Positions 4,984 through 6,207 of a stretch of 6,207 bases of DNA are shown in pieces; position 1 is the stretch's first letter; each line of letters opens with the position of its first letter. The DNA is taken from positions 1-6,207 of the forward strand of contig JAISDQ010000260.1 of the NCBI GenBank assembly GCA_031264605.1. The letters run 5' to 3'. The notes beneath the pieces were generated by a model. It was not told the DNA's origin and searched no databases. It saw only the letters and a list, made by a program, of their open reading frames with translations. The position numbers and the translations under genes were made by a program. The DNA is from Synergistaceae bacterium. Lineage in GTDB: Bacteria > Synergistota > Synergistia > Synergistales > Synergistaceae.

Positions 4984-6207
4984 TCAGCACATCAGGCAGG
5001 AAACCTCATGCCCGTTTGCCAGCGGAACGGTCCGCGGGGCGATTTCCGCGCACTCCGGTTTTGCCATCGGGCACCTGGTATGAAAATGGCAGCCGGAGGG
5101 CGGATACAGGGCGCTCGGTATTTCGCCCGCGATCGCGCGCAAACCCCCGGCTCCCTTTTCGACGCTCGGGATCGAGTCAAAAAGCGCCTTCGTATAAGGA
5201 TGAGCGGGCGATTTGAAAATGTCGGCCGTATAACCGCTCTCCACCACGCGGCCAAGGTACATTACGAATATCCTGTCGGCAAGATGTGAGACGACTCCGA
5301 GGTCATGCGATATCAGCAGATTGGTGAGTTTGAAACGCTCCCTCAGCTCGTTGATGAGTTTCAGAATCTGGGTCTGCGATATGATATCTATGGCGGAGGT
5401 CGGTTCGTCGAGCACGACGAGTTTGGGGCTGACGGCCAGTGAACGCGCTATCGCTATGCGCTGGCGTTCCCCTCCCGAAAATTCGTGCGGGTATAAAAAA
5501 GCGTGTTCCGGTTTCAGCCCGACGAGATTCAAAAGCCCGCTAACGCGGTCCAGTTGTTCTTTGGAACTTATTTTCTCGTGAACGGCCAGCGGTTCGGCGA
5601 TAATATCCCTCACCAGCCATCTCGGATTCAAAGACCAATACGGATCCTGAAATACTATCTGAATCTTTTTTCTCGCTTCCCGCATAGCGCCGCCCTTCAA
5701 GGCGAAAATATCGTCCCCGTCGAAGACGACGCGCCCCTCCGTAGGCGCGTGGAGATGAAGGATAGTATTTACCAGCGTCGACTTTCCGCAGCCCGACTCG
5801 CCGACGATGCCCACGACCTCTCCGGCTCTCACTTTCATATCCACCCCGTCGACGGCCTTGACGCTCAATCCTTTCGCTCCCCGTTTCACGACCGGGAAAT
5901 ATTTTTTCAAACCCGATACAGAGAGAAGCACATCGCCTTTTTCCGACGAATATTTCGGGAGGGTCTTTGAAGAAGCGGCGATCAAAATTTTTGAATATTC
6001 CTCCGAGGGGTTGAACAGGACCTCGTTCACCGTGCCCCGCTCGATTATCCGCCCCTCTTTCAAAACGGCGGCTTTATCGCAAAAAGTAAATACGAGCCCG
6101 AGGTTATTTACGATGAACAAAATCGTCAGGCCCAGTTCGCGCTGTAATTCTTTGAACAGGAGCAAAATCCCCGCCTGAATGGTTACGTCGAGGTTGCGCG
6201 TCGGTTC
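4984..6207 (-). CDS. Fused OppD-OppF-type peptide ABC transporter ATPase (5' end outside window)
   Basis: The frame enters at the right edge as EPTRNLDVTIQAG and ends at TGA (4986-4984), giving 407 visible residues. The first about 65 are the end of one nucleotide-binding domain (post-Walker-B EPT, D-loop region, H-loop region). A second complete domain follows with Walker A GESGCGKST (136-144), Q-loop VFQDP (Q187), signature FSGGERQR (243-250), Walker B LVVLDEP (263-269), D-loop SAID (271-274) and H-loop His301 in SHDLG. The C-terminus is the oligopeptide/dipeptide extension HPYTKALFDSIPSV with cysteines in the GCHFHTRCP...C...C pattern. The layout is that of GsiA/YejF-like fusions energising import of peptides or related solutes at the inner membrane. 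Oddity: the first domain reads FIVNNLG where ITHDLG is expected, so its switch His is Asn. Permease and binding-protein genes would be expected beyond the right edge. Confidence 0.9.
   Translation of the reverse strand, partial: EPTRNLDVTIQAGILLLFKELQRELGLTILFIVNNLGLVFTFCDKAAVLKEGRIIERGTVNEVLFNPSEEYSKILIAASSKTLPKYSSEKGDVLLSVSGLKKYFPVVKRGAKGLSVKAVDGVDMKVRAGEVVGIVGESGCGKSTLVNTILHLHAPTEGRVVFDGDDIFALKGGAMREARKKIQIVFQDPYWSLNPRWLVRDIIAEPLAVHEKISSKEQLDRVSGLLNLVGLKPEHAFLYPHEFSGGERQRIAIARSLAVSPKLVVLDEPTSAIDIISQTQILKLINELRERFKLTNLLISHDLGVVSHLADRIFVMYLGRVVESGYTADIFKSPAHPYTKALFDSIPSVEKGAGGLRAIAGEIPSALYPPSGCHFHTRCPMAKPECAEIAPRTVPLANGHEVSCLMC

Noticed and set aside
4290..5216. 308-codon plus-strand open frame
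   Set aside because: It overlaps the well-supported DUF917 gene and the end of the ABC ATPase gene in antisense, is arginine-rich and resembles no family I know.

Overview
This is a bacterial window of moderately high GC. The AT-rich exception is roughly 190-500. The gene set suggests an anaerobic, amino-acid- or peptide-using gut or oral bacterium: a BspA-type leucine-rich-repeat surface protein, a DUF917/S-methyl-thiohydantoin desulfurase family protein, an Opp/Dpp-type peptide ABC ATPase and the start of a PucR-like regulator. Synergistota or a similar anaerobe would fit, but that is only an inference; no marker gene is present.

Left part (1-569). A plus-strand reading frame enters from the left edge and stops at 189. 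It may be the C-terminus of an unrecognised protein. On the minus strand, 341 down to 201 encodes 46 residues that look like the start of a PucR-type regulator and then stop at TAG, at the point where the family usually has Gly-Gly-Glu. The same minus frame stays open beyond the TAG to the window edge, so an interrupted pucR overlapping the plus frame is a real alternative. Positions 342-569 are non-coding leader as far as I can tell.

Centre (570-3755). One 1061-residue plus-strand gene encodes a membrane-anchored or exported BspA-like protein. It holds 13 plus 11 perfectly phased 23-residue leucine-rich repeats, a short middle repeat segment, and recurring cap and linker modules. Two levels of recent duplication are visible: a 46-residue pair in the first array and a 69-residue unit repeated three times in the last. 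A 10-bp stem hairpin at 3783-3812 lies between this gene and the convergent minus-strand genes.

Right part (3843-6207, minus strand). A fused double-ATPase peptide transporter gene (5' end beyond the window) is followed after 40 bases by a complete DUF917 gene, in the order expected of an operon. The first ATPase half appears degenerate, with Asn where the H-loop His is expected. Transporter, DUF917 protein and PucR-like regulator would make a coherent uptake-and-catabolism locus for peptides or hydantoin-like compounds. The BspA gene sits in opposite orientation between the operon and the regulator remnant.
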